Below are positions 1 through 7,921 of a stretch of 64,000 bases of DNA, one piece after another. The stretch lies in the NCBI GenBank assembly GCA_943789025.1, contig CALSSN010000004.1, forward strand, positions 124,001-188,000. Reading direction: 5' to 3'. The stretch's first letter is position 1, and each line of letters starts with the position of its first letter. Below the pieces are notes generated by a model, which saw only the letters and a program-made list of their open reading frames with translations, was not told the origin of the DNA and did not search any database. A program made the position numbers and the translations under genes. Source of the stretch: an uncultured Verrucomicrobiales bacterium. GTDB taxonomy: Bacteria; Verrucomicrobiota; Verrucomicrobiia; Verrucomicrobiales; DEV007.

Positions 1-616
1 GACTGCAGGCACCATTCTCGCCAAGACAGAAGACCGCATGACGGGCGGAGATTCCGCGATAGCGGATGCAGCGAGCACTCGAGCTATCCGAATGGAAAGC
101 GGTAAGATCGACGAGCTCGGTCACGACGCGGTGTTGGAGAGCGAAGAATTCTCTGCTGGCCGCGAGAAAGCCAGGTACATCGAGGTTCCCGCAGCGGCGG
201 GTGGCGAAACGACTTGCGCAGGGGAGAAAGCTGTCGGGATCGGCGGGACGCACTGATTCCCGGTCATAGGAAAAGAGCTGATGGTATTCTTCGCGTTGGC
301 TTTTTTTCTCCCAGAGACCGATGCTCTCGGCATCGTCGAGGCACCTGAGGATCGTTCGCTCGTGGTAGAAGAACCTTCCGAGATCCTTTCCGCTGCGCCG
401 ATAAAAATCTATGGCTGCAGGGTGAAGTTCATCGAAGCGCCAGCTTTTTGTCAGGCGGTGCCCGGTGATCGGATTGATGATGCCGGCCGCAACTTTTGAG
501 GCGGTATCTTTTTCGTCGGGATCGACAATGACGACACGTAGCCCTTCCCAGTGGGCTTCCCAGGCAAGGAGTGTTCCGGCCAGGCCCTGACCTGCGATGA
601 GAAGGTCGCAATCCAC
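1..616 (-). CDS. FAD-dependent oxidoreductase (DAO family), 3' end cut off by the window
   Basis: The reverse-strand frame opens at a GTG and runs off the left edge, so only the N-terminal ~205 residues are present. The N-terminus DCDLLIAGQGLAGTLLAW has the glycine-rich dinucleotide-binding turn, followed by a beta strand ending in acid (VVIVDP). A second motif, KVAAGIINPITGHRLTKSW, is typical of D-amino-acid-oxidase-like FAD enzymes that place FAD near a substrate pocket. Substrate cannot be told. The start is uncertain: the GTG has no clear ribosome site, and the frame has no ATG just upstream. It lies 7 bases after the stop of the upstream small gene on the same strand, so co-transcription is likely. 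Confidence 0.75.
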   Translation of the reverse strand, partial: MDCDLLIAGQGLAGTLLAWEAHWEGLRVVIVDPDEKDTASKVAAGIINPITGHRLTKSWRFDELHPAAIDFYRRSGKDLGRFFYHERTILRCLDDAESIGLWEKKSQREEYHQLFSYDRESVRPADPDSFLPCASRFATRRCGNLDVPGFLAASREFFALQHRVVTELVDLTAFHSDSSSARCIRYRGISARHAVFCLGENGACS

Positions 617-623
617 GGCAGCG

Positions 624-959
624 TCAGTAGTTGAAAAGATCTTTACCGTCGAAGGAGGTCGGGCTCGTATCCCGGTGCACGTCCTCGTCGCCGGCGTTTC
701 CGGATTGGCTTTGCAGGAGGATCGCCTGGTTCAGGGCCTTGATGATCTTTCTTTTGACCTTGGGGGTGAGGCGTCGCCCTTTCCGTGCTCGGGCGATCAT
801 TTTGTGGGTCAGAGGTTCCGCGGACGCGGCAACCAGCGCGTGGTTGGTGAGGCCGCGGCGGTCGAGGAGGGCCGCGATCGGCTGGATGCCAAGATCTCTT
901 ACCAGTGCGTTAGAATGTTTCTCACTTTGTTCATACTTCGTCTTCCCGAGATCTCTCAT
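624..959 (-). CDS. Small hypothetical protein, basic helical core
   Basis: This 111-residue protein is not one I recognise. Residues about 20-80 are predicted helical and contain a strongly basic stretch (ARKGRRLTPKVKRKI) after an alternating hydrophobic segment. That looks like a short helix-turn-helix or nucleic-acid-binding fold, but I see no diagnostic motif. The tail (about 85-111) is polar and probably disordered. I chose the ATG at 959 rather than an upstream alternative because conserved-looking helical sequence begins there. It precedes the FAD oxidoreductase by 7 bases in the same direction, so the two probably form an operon. Confidence 0.55.
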   Translation of the reverse strand: MRDLGKTKYEQSEKHSNALVRDLGIQPIAALLDRRGLTNHALVAASAEPLTHKMIARARKGRRLTPKVKRKIIKALNQAILLQSQSGNAGDEDVHRDTSPTSFDGKDLFNY

Positions 960-1079
960 GCCTGATAATGCTCCGCTAGATCCGAGGACAAGCAACGTCA
1001 GGAATCGCCCCTGTGGTTCGCATCCCGCGTGATCTGTGCTAGAAGAAGAAGTGTCCGGCCACCGCCGGGCTAATCAGGG

Positions 1080-2078
1080 ATGACCGCAGCCATTACCCAG
1101 TTTTTTCTCGGGCTTTACGATACCATCGGCGCCACCGGGTTTGGGGTGATTTCGGGATTGATCACCCTCGCGCTCTGTCTGCTTATTATCCCTAAAACGA
1201 CAGACTTGATGGTCGATTCGGCCGCGGGGCTGACAGGAAAGTATCTCGGTCATGAGAAGCGGACGATGGTGATCAATGCGAGCACCAATCTACCAGAGTT
1301 CTTCTCCATGGTTGTCGCATTTTTCATGCTGCGGGTCGGTGGAATTGCTAACCCGCTCGGATCCAATTTCGCGAATATTTACCTCATGTTTCTGGTTGCT
1401 CCGGTCTGGGTGCTGGGAGTCTGGCTGGTAAGAGGCAGGAAAGAGAAGGTCGCCGTCCTTTTGGGGCTGATTCGGAAGGAGAAGAGCATCGTGCTCTGGC
1501 ATTTCATCGCTGGACTGTTGCTTTTTATGGTGGCGACTCTCGCTCTCTGGTGCGCTACAGGAGTGGATCAGCTGCACGTCTTCGGAGGCGATCGCAAGGG
1601 CGGATTAAGCGCAGGATGGATGTTGACGGGTGGGCTGCTGTGCCTCGCAGCGGTGCTTGTCTTCCTGAGATTTGAAAGAGGGATCAGAGCCCGGCGTCCA
1701 GAGCTGTTCCGAGAAATCACCAGCGATGGGCAGGAGCCGAGTTGGGCTGGCTTTGTTTTCGGCACTGCAGGGTTGATTATCGCCTGCACTGTCATGAATG
1801 CGCTCTTTGTCTCGTGGGAGGGAGTCTACGGGAGCTTTCTTCGAAATCTGCTGGGCGCCTCGGTTTTCACGGGCCTTCAGTATTTTCTTGGTGCTCTGGT
1901 AACCTCCTTACCGGAGATGACGGTGGCGACTCGGAACTTTCGTCGCATGACGTCTCCCGACTTAAATACTGCGCTGGGATCGGCAAGTTACTCAAACATG
2001 TCGAATATGGCAGTTGCCGCGATCGGTGGGATCGCAGCTTGGGTGATGTGGATGTTTGGGTGTCGGTTGGTTCCGTGA
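1080..2078 (+). CDS. CaCA-superfamily sodium/calcium exchanger-like membrane protein
   Basis: This 332-residue polytopic membrane protein has roughly ten hydrophobic segments in two halves. Each half carries an alpha-repeat-like signature of the cation/calcium exchangers. The first is NASTNLPEFFSMVV followed by NPLGSNFANIYLM. The second is GALVTSLPEMTVATRNFRR followed by TALGSASYSNMSNMAVA. In the family, the acidic residue after S/T-x-L-P (E73-like and its partner in the second half) binds the transported cation. Length fits the bacterial family (300-370). The two repeats are less canonical than in YrbG-type proteins, so the transported ion is uncertain. It probably moves a divalent cation against Na+ or H+ across the inner membrane. 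Confidence 0.75.
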   Translation: MTAAITQFFLGLYDTIGATGFGVISGLITLALCLLIIPKTTDLMVDSAAGLTGKYLGHEKRTMVINASTNLPEFFSMVVAFFMLRVGGIANPLGSNFANIYLMFLVAPVWVLGVWLVRGRKEKVAVLLGLIRKEKSIVLWHFIAGLLLFMVATLALWCATGVDQLHVFGGDRKGGLSAGWMLTGGLLCLAAVLVFLRFERGIRARRPELFREITSDGQEPSWAGFVFGTAGLIIACTVMNALFVSWEGVYGSFLRNLLGASVFTGLQYFLGALVTSLPEMTVATRNFRRMTSPDLNTALGSASYSNMSNMAVAAIGGIAAWVMWMFGCRLVP

Positions 2079-2121
2079 CCTGCGAAGGCTGGGCAGGACA
2101 ATTTAAAAGCAAAGAAAAATC

Positions 2122-2493
2122 ATGAAGAAGATGCCGCAGCCGGAACACATCACTACCATCGGTGATGAAATAGCTATCCGATGGAAGGATGGATCGGAAG
2201 ATTTTCTTAAGATGGATTTTCTTCGAGCGCGCTCGCAGAGTGCCGAGAACGTCGGGGAATATGACCTGGTCGGGCGTCCGATTCTTGAGCCGGGAAAAGA
2301 CAAGGACTTTCGAGGCGTCCGAGTGACTGGATGGACGCCGATGGGGGGATACGCGATTCAGTTTGAATTCAGTGACGGCCACCGAACCGGAATCTACAGC
2401 TTTTCTTTTCTTAAAGAGTTAGGCGCGATCGAGGATCAGGTGCTTCCTGTTCCGGATGCTGCCTCTACTGAGGAAGAGAAAAGCACCACCTGA
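2122..2493 (+). CDS. DUF971 (gamma-butyrobetaine hydroxylase N-terminal-like) protein
   Basis: This 123-residue protein matches the DUF971 fold. It has an opening strand EIAIRWKDGSEDFLKMDFLRA, a central segment with RVTGWTPMGGYAIQFEFSDGH, and the usual ending GIYSFSFLKELG. DUF971 proteins occur alone in bacteria and as the N-terminal domain of eukaryotic 2-oxoglutarate hydroxylases. The bacterial role is linked to iron-sulfur cluster handling in some species. It lies 43 bases after the exchanger gene in the same direction. The C-terminal ~20 residues (after GAIEDQ) look disordered. Confidence 0.8.
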   Translation: MKKMPQPEHITTIGDEIAIRWKDGSEDFLKMDFLRARSQSAENVGEYDLVGRPILEPGKDKDFRGVRVTGWTPMGGYAIQFEFSDGHRTGIYSFSFLKELGAIEDQVLPVPDAASTEEEKSTT

Positions 2494-2620
2494 GCCAGGC
2501 AAAAATCGCTGCTTCACCGCCCCTGTTCGCGTGGCGTGGAGCGGCGAGATCGCAGAAGCTATCCGGGAAGATGTAGACGAGGTGACGCTGCCATGGAAGC
2601 GCCCGGATGCCGAGAAACCG

Positions 2621-3481
2621 TTACGAGACTATCGGAACAAGATGTTCTTTGACCCACTCGCCGTTCTGCATGGTGACGCCGTCGGGGTCGTCAATCGCGG
2701 CATGGGCCTCGTCTTCGCAGATGATCCAGCCGTCGTATTTGCGCAGTGTAAGCCACTCGGTGATCTTGTGGAAATCGAGTTTTCCACTCCCCATCTGCGC
2801 CCACGGTTCCGGGCCATTGCCTGAGAAATCCTTGTAGTGAATATGGTTGACGAGGTGTTGCCACTTGTTGAGCGTCTCGATGATATCCATACCCCCTCGG
2901 ATGATGTGTCCCACATCGGGTGTCCAGCCGGTGACCTTCGGATCGAGTGAGCTGAGAACAACATCGTAGTCGTACTGGGTGCGGACCAGCGAATCCGGTG
3001 GGCTGTTCGGGTGGTAAGAGCAGACCAGTCCTGCGTCGGTCGCACGGGAAGAGACTCGGTTGATGTTGCGGGCGATGTTGAGTCGGCGGCGCTGGAGGTT
3101 CTCTTTGCGGCCGCTGGGGAGCGTCACCGTGCCGAGCATCGCTCCGGGGAAGTGCTTGAGGAAGTCGATGGTAAAGTCTGCCGCTTCGCGTTCAGCAGGG
3201 GTTTCGTCTTCGCCGTCCCAGGCACAAACCAGGGCGAGTCCGGCAAGCTCCAGGTTATATTCCTGCAGAGAGTCTTTCATCCGGATCGGGTCACAGAAGT
3301 CACCGAGCCAGTATTTGCAGCAGCCGAGAGGCTCTTCGGCGATCTCGAGAACCATCGGCTCAATGCCCGCGAAGCCCGCCTCGGAGGCGACTTTGATCAT
3401 GTGGTCGAGTTTGTTGTCGTAACCTTTGCCGGTTCCTTGCATGAACCAGGTGTAGACTTCGGAGCCGAATTTAATAGCCAT
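2621..3481 (-). CDS. Sugar phosphate isomerase/epimerase-like TIM-barrel protein
   Basis: This 286-residue protein has the AP-endonuclease-2/xylose-isomerase-like barrel. It opens with FGSEVYTWF, has a first barrel acid in GFAGIEPMV, then LVCSYHPNSP (histidine ligand), TGWTPDVGHIIRGG (Asp and His ligands) and VNHIHYKDFSG (His ligand), and closes with WIICEDEAHAA (Glu ligand). These residues form the divalent-metal site that interconverts sugars or inositols. Exact substrate is unknown. It is followed on the same strand by the alpha/beta hydrolase start 60 bases upstream, and divergent aldolase genes lie beyond. The context suggests a catabolic isomerase. Confidence 0.8.
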   Translation of the reverse strand: MAIKFGSEVYTWFMQGTGKGYDNKLDHMIKVASEAGFAGIEPMVLEIAEEPLGCCKYWLGDFCDPIRMKDSLQEYNLELAGLALVCAWDGEDETPAEREAADFTIDFLKHFPGAMLGTVTLPSGRKENLQRRRLNIARNINRVSSRATDAGLVCSYHPNSPPDSLVRTQYDYDVVLSSLDPKVTGWTPDVGHIIRGGMDIIETLNKWQHLVNHIHYKDFSGNGPEPWAQMGSGKLDFHKITEWLTLRKYDGWIICEDEAHAAIDDPDGVTMQNGEWVKEHLVPIVS

Positions 3482-3540
3482 GGGTTGTGGTTTTGTTCAG
3501 GGTGGTTGGTTGCTTAGTTGGTGGGGTCTTCGCTTGCTTC

Positions 3541-4344
3541 TCAGTGCGCCTGGAGCCAGTTGAGGACTCGGGGATTGAAGTCCTCCATCGCCTCCCAGTG
3601 GAAAGCGTGGCCAGCGTTGTCGTAAAAATGAGATTCGCAGTTGGGAAGGGCTTTGGCAACCTCTTCGCCCATCCAGAGTGGGGTGAAGATGTCGTTTCTG
3701 CCACCTGTGACGAGGCAAGGGTGGGGGATGTTGCCCAGCTGATCGTAGACGTCGTGGTTGATGCAGGCCGCGGCCTGACTCCTGAGAGCCTGGAGAGGTT
3801 GCGGGTTCTCGGCTGCTGTGGCGTCGTTTCGTCCGTCGAGAAGGCTTTGATAGCATTCGTCATTGTCCCAGAACGGCTTGGTGAAAATGAGAAGCTGGAT
3901 CCACTCCATGAAGTCGGCGGCACTAAGCGAGGCTTTGCAGTCGCCCATGTGCTTGAAGACGGACTTGGCGTAGCGGTCGCAGCGCGCCCACGGGCACATA
4001 AGGACAGCGGACTGCACTCTCTCGGGGTGTCGCAGCATGAGTTGCTGGGCGATGATACTGCCCATGGAGACTCCGACGATGCGGGCTTTTTCAATGCTGA
4101 GAGCATCCATGAGACCTACATAGTCGTCAGCGAACATCTCCGAGGAGTAGTCGCCGGCGGGCTTGTCGCTCTCTCCGACTCCGCGGTTGTCGGGCATGAT
4201 ACAGCGGAAGCTGGGACTCCAGGCTTCGGCATGGGCTTCCCAGACAGCTCCGGGAGCAGTGATCCCCATGATCATGATGAGAGGATCGCCGGAGCCTTGC
4301 TCCTCGTAGTGCATTCTGATGCCGTTGGTAGGTAGGAGGGGCAT
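3541..4344 (-). CDS. Alpha/beta hydrolase
   Basis: This 267-residue single-domain alpha/beta hydrolase has an oxyanion-hole region near residues 24-30 (IMIMGIT), the nucleophile elbow GVSMGS (Ser93), the acid in VTGGRNDIFTP and the catalytic histidine in DNAGHAFHWE. Length and motif order match esterase/haloperoxidase-like or 3-oxoadipate enol-lactonase-like enzymes. No signal peptide is seen, so it should be cytosolic. It lies just upstream of the TIM-barrel isomerase gene on the same strand, with a 59-base gap. A role in opening a sugar lactone or ester is plausible but not shown. Confidence 0.8.
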   Translation of the reverse strand: MPLLPTNGIRMHYEEQGSGDPLIMIMGITAPGAVWEAHAEAWSPSFRCIMPDNRGVGESDKPAGDYSSEMFADDYVGLMDALSIEKARIVGVSMGSIIAQQLMLRHPERVQSAVLMCPWARCDRYAKSVFKHMGDCKASLSAADFMEWIQLLIFTKPFWDNDECYQSLLDGRNDATAAENPQPLQALRSQAAACINHDVYDQLGNIPHPCLVTGGRNDIFTPLWMGEEVAKALPNCESHFYDNAGHAFHWEAMEDFNPRVLNWLQAH

Positions 4345-4434
4345 GGTCTTTGGGTTCTAAGCAGGTGAAGTGGGGGAACGGTTTCTTTTAGCTGATTCTT
4401 ACGATTGAGCGAGAAATTTTTTCAAAGAAGAGTT

Positions 4435-4462
4435 TTGTCGATTCCAATTTAAGGCCGATAAT
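4435..4462 (+). promoter_or_regulatory. Candidate sigma-70-type promoter for the aldolase operon
   Basis: In the divergent gap between the hydrolase and aldolase genes there is TTGTCG (4435-4440), a 16-base spacer and GATAAT (4457-4462). The -10 matches the consensus at five of six positions and the -35 at four. It would start transcription about 20 bases before the ATG at 4489, with GAGAGAAGAA as ribosome site in the leader. This is pattern matching only. Confidence 0.4.
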
Positions 4463-4488
4463 CTTGCACCCTCTTGAGAGAAGAATCG

Positions 4489-5283
4489 ATGAGTAATCTG
4501 AAAAAAAAGCGTCTTGAGAAATTTTTCCCAGATGGCAGGTCCGTGATCCTTCCCATCGATCACGGCACTGCAATCCCCGTGCCCGGGCTTGAAAAGCCCG
4601 GAGCGGTGATAAAATTGTTGCGCCCGGTTGTGGATGGATACGTCGTCAATACCGGAGTGGCGAAAGCCTTCAGGAAAGAGTTGGAGGGAAAGGGTATCTG
4701 TCTGCGCACCGATTGCTACAAGCCTGCGAGTCACGGGCAGGAGGATTACGGGTCAGTGCCGACATGCACCGTCGACGATGCTCTCGAGCTGGGTGCGGAT
4801 GCGGTCATGAATATGCTCTATCTGCATCATGCCAGGGAAGCGGGGATGGTGCGTGACGTGGGGGAACTGGTAGGCCAAGGCATGCAGATGGAGGTCCCTC
4901 TGATCCTCGAGGCATTGCCATACGGGATTGGGAGGGCAGAGTCGTACACGCCTGAAAATATTGGCTTTGCGGTGCGGATGGCGGCAGAACTGGGAGCAGA
5001 TGTGGTGAAGACAGCTTTCCCGACGGGAGGGAGTGTCGATGACTTCCGGAAGATTGTGGAGAGCAGCTTCGTGCCGGTGGTGGTTCTTGGAGGCGCTGCT
5101 TTGCGTGACGATTGGGCGCTTTTGGAGCTGGTGGCCAAGGCGATGGCGGCGGGCGCGCTCGGTGTCGCAATTGGCAGAAACGTCTGGCAGCATAGTAATC
5201 CGCTGGGGATCGCCACGGCGTTGCACGCTGTCGTCCACGACGGGGCCAGCGCGGAGGCCGCACTCCAGCTGGTCGAGAGATGA
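4489..5283 (+). CDS. Class I aldolase, FbaB/LsrF-type (DeoC-FbaB superfamily)
   Basis: This 264-residue protein is a Schiff-base aldolase. The first strand holds ILPIDHGTA (Asp24 region), and the lysine expected to form the imine is Lys174 in DVVKTAFPTG. The phosphate-binding end reads VVLGGAAL then GALGVAIGRNVWQ. The family cleaves or condenses phosphorylated ketoses such as fructose 1,6-bisphosphate or LsrF-type substrates. I start at ATG 4489 because the purine-rich GAGAGAAGAA precedes it; a TTG at 4474 in the same frame is less likely. It is the first gene of a co-directional run with the aldolase/dehydrogenase fusion, 22 bases downstream. A second relative (9671-10549) lies in the same cluster, so the two probably have different substrates. 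Confidence 0.82.
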   Translation: MSNLKKKRLEKFFPDGRSVILPIDHGTAIPVPGLEKPGAVIKLLRPVVDGYVVNTGVAKAFRKELEGKGICLRTDCYKPASHGQEDYGSVPTCTVDDALELGADAVMNMLYLHHAREAGMVRDVGELVGQGMQMEVPLILEALPYGIGRAESYTPENIGFAVRMAAELGADVVKTAFPTGGSVDDFRKIVESSFVPVVVLGGAALRDDWALLELVAKAMAAGALGVAIGRNVWQHSNPLGIATALHAVVHDGASAEAALQLVER

Positions 5284-5305
5284 TTGCCGTGCTAAGAACA
5301 AGAAT

Positions 5306-7282
5306 ATGAAGAGTCTTTGGAATGATGCAGATGCCAGGCGGGCTGGTCGCAGTCCCGTGGCGCAGCGGGTTTATACTTCGAGGTTGCTCGGCCAGAACCC
5401 TGAGCTTGTGCTCCACGGCGGCGGCAATACCTCCGTCAAGGCGAGGGAGCGGGATTATTTTGGCGCGCCGGTCGATGTTCTCCACGTCAAGGGATCAGGC
5501 TGGGATCTGGCAACCATCGAGAAAGAGGGCTTCGCGCCAGTCCGGATCGAGACGCTTCTGAAAATGGCCGAGCTCGATGTCCTGAGTGATGCGGACATGG
5601 TCACCCAGCAGCGGGCCGCGATGCTCAATCCCAGTGCGCCGACTCCATCAGTCGAGGCAATCCTGCATGCCATCTTGCCCCCGAAATTCGTAGACCATAC
5701 CCATGCGGACGCGGTGGTGGCGCTGGTGAATAACAAAGACGGGAGGCGGCACGTCGAGGATGTCTACGGGGAGAGTGTCCTGGTGATCCCTTATGTTATG
5801 CCAGGATTTATTCTTTCCCGGGAGGTGTTTAAGCGCGTTCAGGGGGTTGATTTTACCAAATTGAAAGGATTGATCCTGATGAACCACGGGATTTTCACTT
5901 TCCACGACGACGCCCGTGCCAGCTACGAGTTGATGATTGAGCTGGTCTCGAAGGCTGAGCGGCACATTCGGAAAAACCTGCAAAGACGAGGCAAGGTTCT
6001 GGTGCCAGCAAAGCCGAAAGAGAACCTCATGGCGCTGGCGCGGCTGCGCCGTGCAGTGGCGGATCAGCGGGGTGGTGCGGTCTACGCGAGACTCAACCAG
6101 TCGCGCGAGGCATGCGGATTTTCCCAGCTCCCGCAGGTGGGTAAAATTGCAACCCGCGGGCCGCTGACACCAGATCATGTGATCAGGACCAAGCGCATTC
6201 CTGTCATCGCCGGCCGCGAGGGCGCGGTCGAGAAATTTGCCCGTGACTATGTCAACTACTTCGATCGGTACACCGATGGTAAGCTCACCATGCTCGATCC
6301 GGCGCCACGATGGGCCGTCTGGCCGGGGCACGGAACGGTGGCCTTCGGAGCTACCATGCAGGAGGCGAAGATTATCGAAGACATCGCGCGGCATACCTGC
6401 AAAACAATAGCCACCGTAGAAACTGCCTTTTCAGGGTGGAAGGCGCTGCCTCAGAAGCAGATCTTCGAAATGGAATACTGGGAACTTGAGCAGGCGAAGC
6501 TGCGGAAAGCGGGTGGCCCACGCCCTCCCCACCAAGGGAAGGTTGCTCTCGTCACCGGCGCGGCAGCAGGGATCGGGTTTGCCTGTGCGGAGGCACTTGC
6601 GGAAGAAGGCGCACAAGTGGTCGGAATCGATTTGAATCCGGAAATCACCGGGCAGATGGAAAAGATTGGAGGTATCGGGATCGTGGCAAACCTGACACAG
6701 GACAAGGAAGTCATCGCGGCTGTCGAGGATGCAGTAAGGCGCTTCGGCGGGCTCGATATCCTGGTCAGCAATGCAGGGATTTTCACTGCGGGGGCTTATC
6801 TGGAGGACATGGAACAGTCGAACTGGGAGAAGTCGATGGCGGTCAATTTAACCAGTCACCAGGTGCTTTTGAAGCACACGATTCCCTTTCTCAAAATCGG
6901 CATTGACCCTGCGGTTGTGCTGGTGGGCTCGAGGAACGTGAGTGCACCCGGAGCGGGAGCAGCCAGTTACTCGTGCGCCAAGGCAGGTTTAACCCAGCTC
7001 TGTCGAGTGGCCGCGCTCGAGCTGGCCCCTGAAGGAGTTCGCTGCAACATTGTGCACCCCGATGCGGTTTTCGACACAAAGCTCTGGACGCCAGAGGCAT
7101 TGCAGCGCTCAGCAGAGCGCTACGGGTTGACTGTCGAAGAATACAAGACCCGGAATCTGCTGCAGACTGAGATCAAGTCGAAGGATGTCGGCCGGATGGC
7201 ATCTGCCATGGCTGGGGCACTTTTCGGGAAGACGACGGGAGCTCAGGTCCCGGTGGACGGAGGCAATGACCGGGTGATCTGA
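5306..7282 (+). CDS. Bifunctional class II aldolase / short-chain dehydrogenase (RhaEW-like)
   Basis: This 658-residue fusion has two parts. Residues about 20-400 form an AraD/FucA-type class II aldolase with the zinc ligands in KFVDHTHADAVVAL and in LILMNHGIFTF. Residues about 410-658 form a short-chain dehydrogenase with VTGAAAGIGFACAEAL (NAD binding), VSNAGIF and the catalytic Y-x-x-x-K in ASYSCAKAG. The architecture matches the rhamnulose-1-phosphate aldolase/lactaldehyde dehydrogenase fusion (RhaEW). That enzyme splits the ketose 1-phosphate to DHAP and lactaldehyde and then oxidises the aldehyde. No rhamnose isomerase or kinase is seen here, so the true substrate may be another ketose phosphate, perhaps made by the adjacent DhaK/DhaL kinase. 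ATG at 5306 begins where aldolase homology begins; an upstream in-frame ATG overlaps the previous gene. Confidence 0.82.
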   Translation: MKSLWNDADARRAGRSPVAQRVYTSRLLGQNPELVLHGGGNTSVKARERDYFGAPVDVLHVKGSGWDLATIEKEGFAPVRIETLLKMAELDVLSDADMVTQQRAAMLNPSAPTPSVEAILHAILPPKFVDHTHADAVVALVNNKDGRRHVEDVYGESVLVIPYVMPGFILSREVFKRVQGVDFTKLKGLILMNHGIFTFHDDARASYELMIELVSKAERHIRKNLQRRGKVLVPAKPKENLMALARLRRAVADQRGGAVYARLNQSREACGFSQLPQVGKIATRGPLTPDHVIRTKRIPVIAGREGAVEKFARDYVNYFDRYTDGKLTMLDPAPRWAVWPGHGTVAFGATMQEAKIIEDIARHTCKTIATVETAFSGWKALPQKQIFEMEYWELEQAKLRKAGGPRPPHQGKVALVTGAAAGIGFACAEALAEEGAQVVGIDLNPEITGQMEKIGGIGIVANLTQDKEVIAAVEDAVRRFGGLDILVSNAGIFTAGAYLEDMEQSNWEKSMAVNLTSHQVLLKHTIPFLKIGIDPAVVLVGSRNVSAPGAGAASYSCAKAGLTQLCRVAALELAPEGVRCNIVHPDAVFDTKLWTPEALQRSAERYGLTVEEYKTRNLLQTEIKSKDVGRMASAMAGALFGKTTGAQVPVDGGNDRVI

Positions 7283-7306
7283 AGTTTGCCTGCTCGCTGA
7301 CTGAAA

Positions 7307-7669
7307 ATGAAAACAATCGCCAACTTCGGAACCCTCCAGGAAGCTCAAGCCCTGAAGCTCAATCTCGGGTCGATGGGGATCGAGGTATTCATCCCCGACG
7401 AAGTTTCTGCCGGTATAGCTCCGTATTTTTTCGTAAACCAGGCGGGGGTCAGGGTGCAGGTAGGCGACGATGACGAGGAGCGGGCAAGGGAGATCCTCAA
7501 GCGCGGTTTCGGTCGGCTCCTTTCCGATGAGGGCGATGAGGGCGATGAGGGCGATGAGGGCGATGAGGGCGATGAGGGCGATGAGGGCGATGAGGGCGAT
7601 GAGGGCGATGAGGGCGATGAGGATAAAAGCAGCGAGGAGTCGGATTCCTCGATGGAAACGAGAAAGTAA
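7307..7669 (+). CDS. DUF2007-type signal-transducing protein with acidic DEG repeat tail
   Basis: Residues 1-72 match DUF2007: MKTIANFGTLQEAQ, then GIEVFIPDE, FVNQAGVRVQV and a DDDEERAREIL helix. DUF2007 is a small ferredoxin-like fold of unknown role, thought to act in signal transduction. From residue 74 the protein carries ten uninterrupted Asp-Glu-Gly units, then DEDKSSEESDSSMETRK. The repeat comes from a 9-base DNA unit, so copy-number change would lengthen or shorten the tail without breaking the frame. It follows the aldolase/dehydrogenase by 24 bases and sits before dhaK, so it may be transcribed with the catabolic genes. Confidence 0.75.
   Translation: MKTIANFGTLQEAQALKLNLGSMGIEVFIPDEVSAGIAPYFFVNQAGVRVQVGDDDEERAREILKRGFGRLLSDEGDEGDEGDEGDEGDEGDEGDEGDEGDEGDEDKSSEESDSSMETRK
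7526..7621 (+). repeat. 9-bp tandem repeat (GATGAGGGC), ten full copies plus part
   Basis: The unit GATGAGGGC repeats ten times without mismatch from 7526, followed by GATGAG. It codes for Asp-Glu-Gly in the DUF2007 gene. Perfect identity between copies suggests recent expansion or slippage. Because the unit is a multiple of three, copy change keeps the frame open on all six frames, which produces long spurious antisense frames here. Confidence 0.95.
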
Positions 7670-7921
7670 GCGGGCAGCATTCACTCCGGAGGCTCGAGAA
7701 GAAAGCGGTTGGACGACGATGAGAGCAGGCGCTTTGACAGCGGGCTTGACTCGGGACCGGGTTCTGCTCCCTTTTGAGGGTTTCTGCTGCAAAAGGTAAT
7801 CTATTCGCGAGGGTCTCTGAGTGTAACGAAACAAAAGCTGAAAGATCAGCCCGGCGTCGTGCGTTTTGCTGACTTGAGTAAGAGAAGAACCTGATTTTTT
7901 TCTGAAGTAATAAATTTTTTT

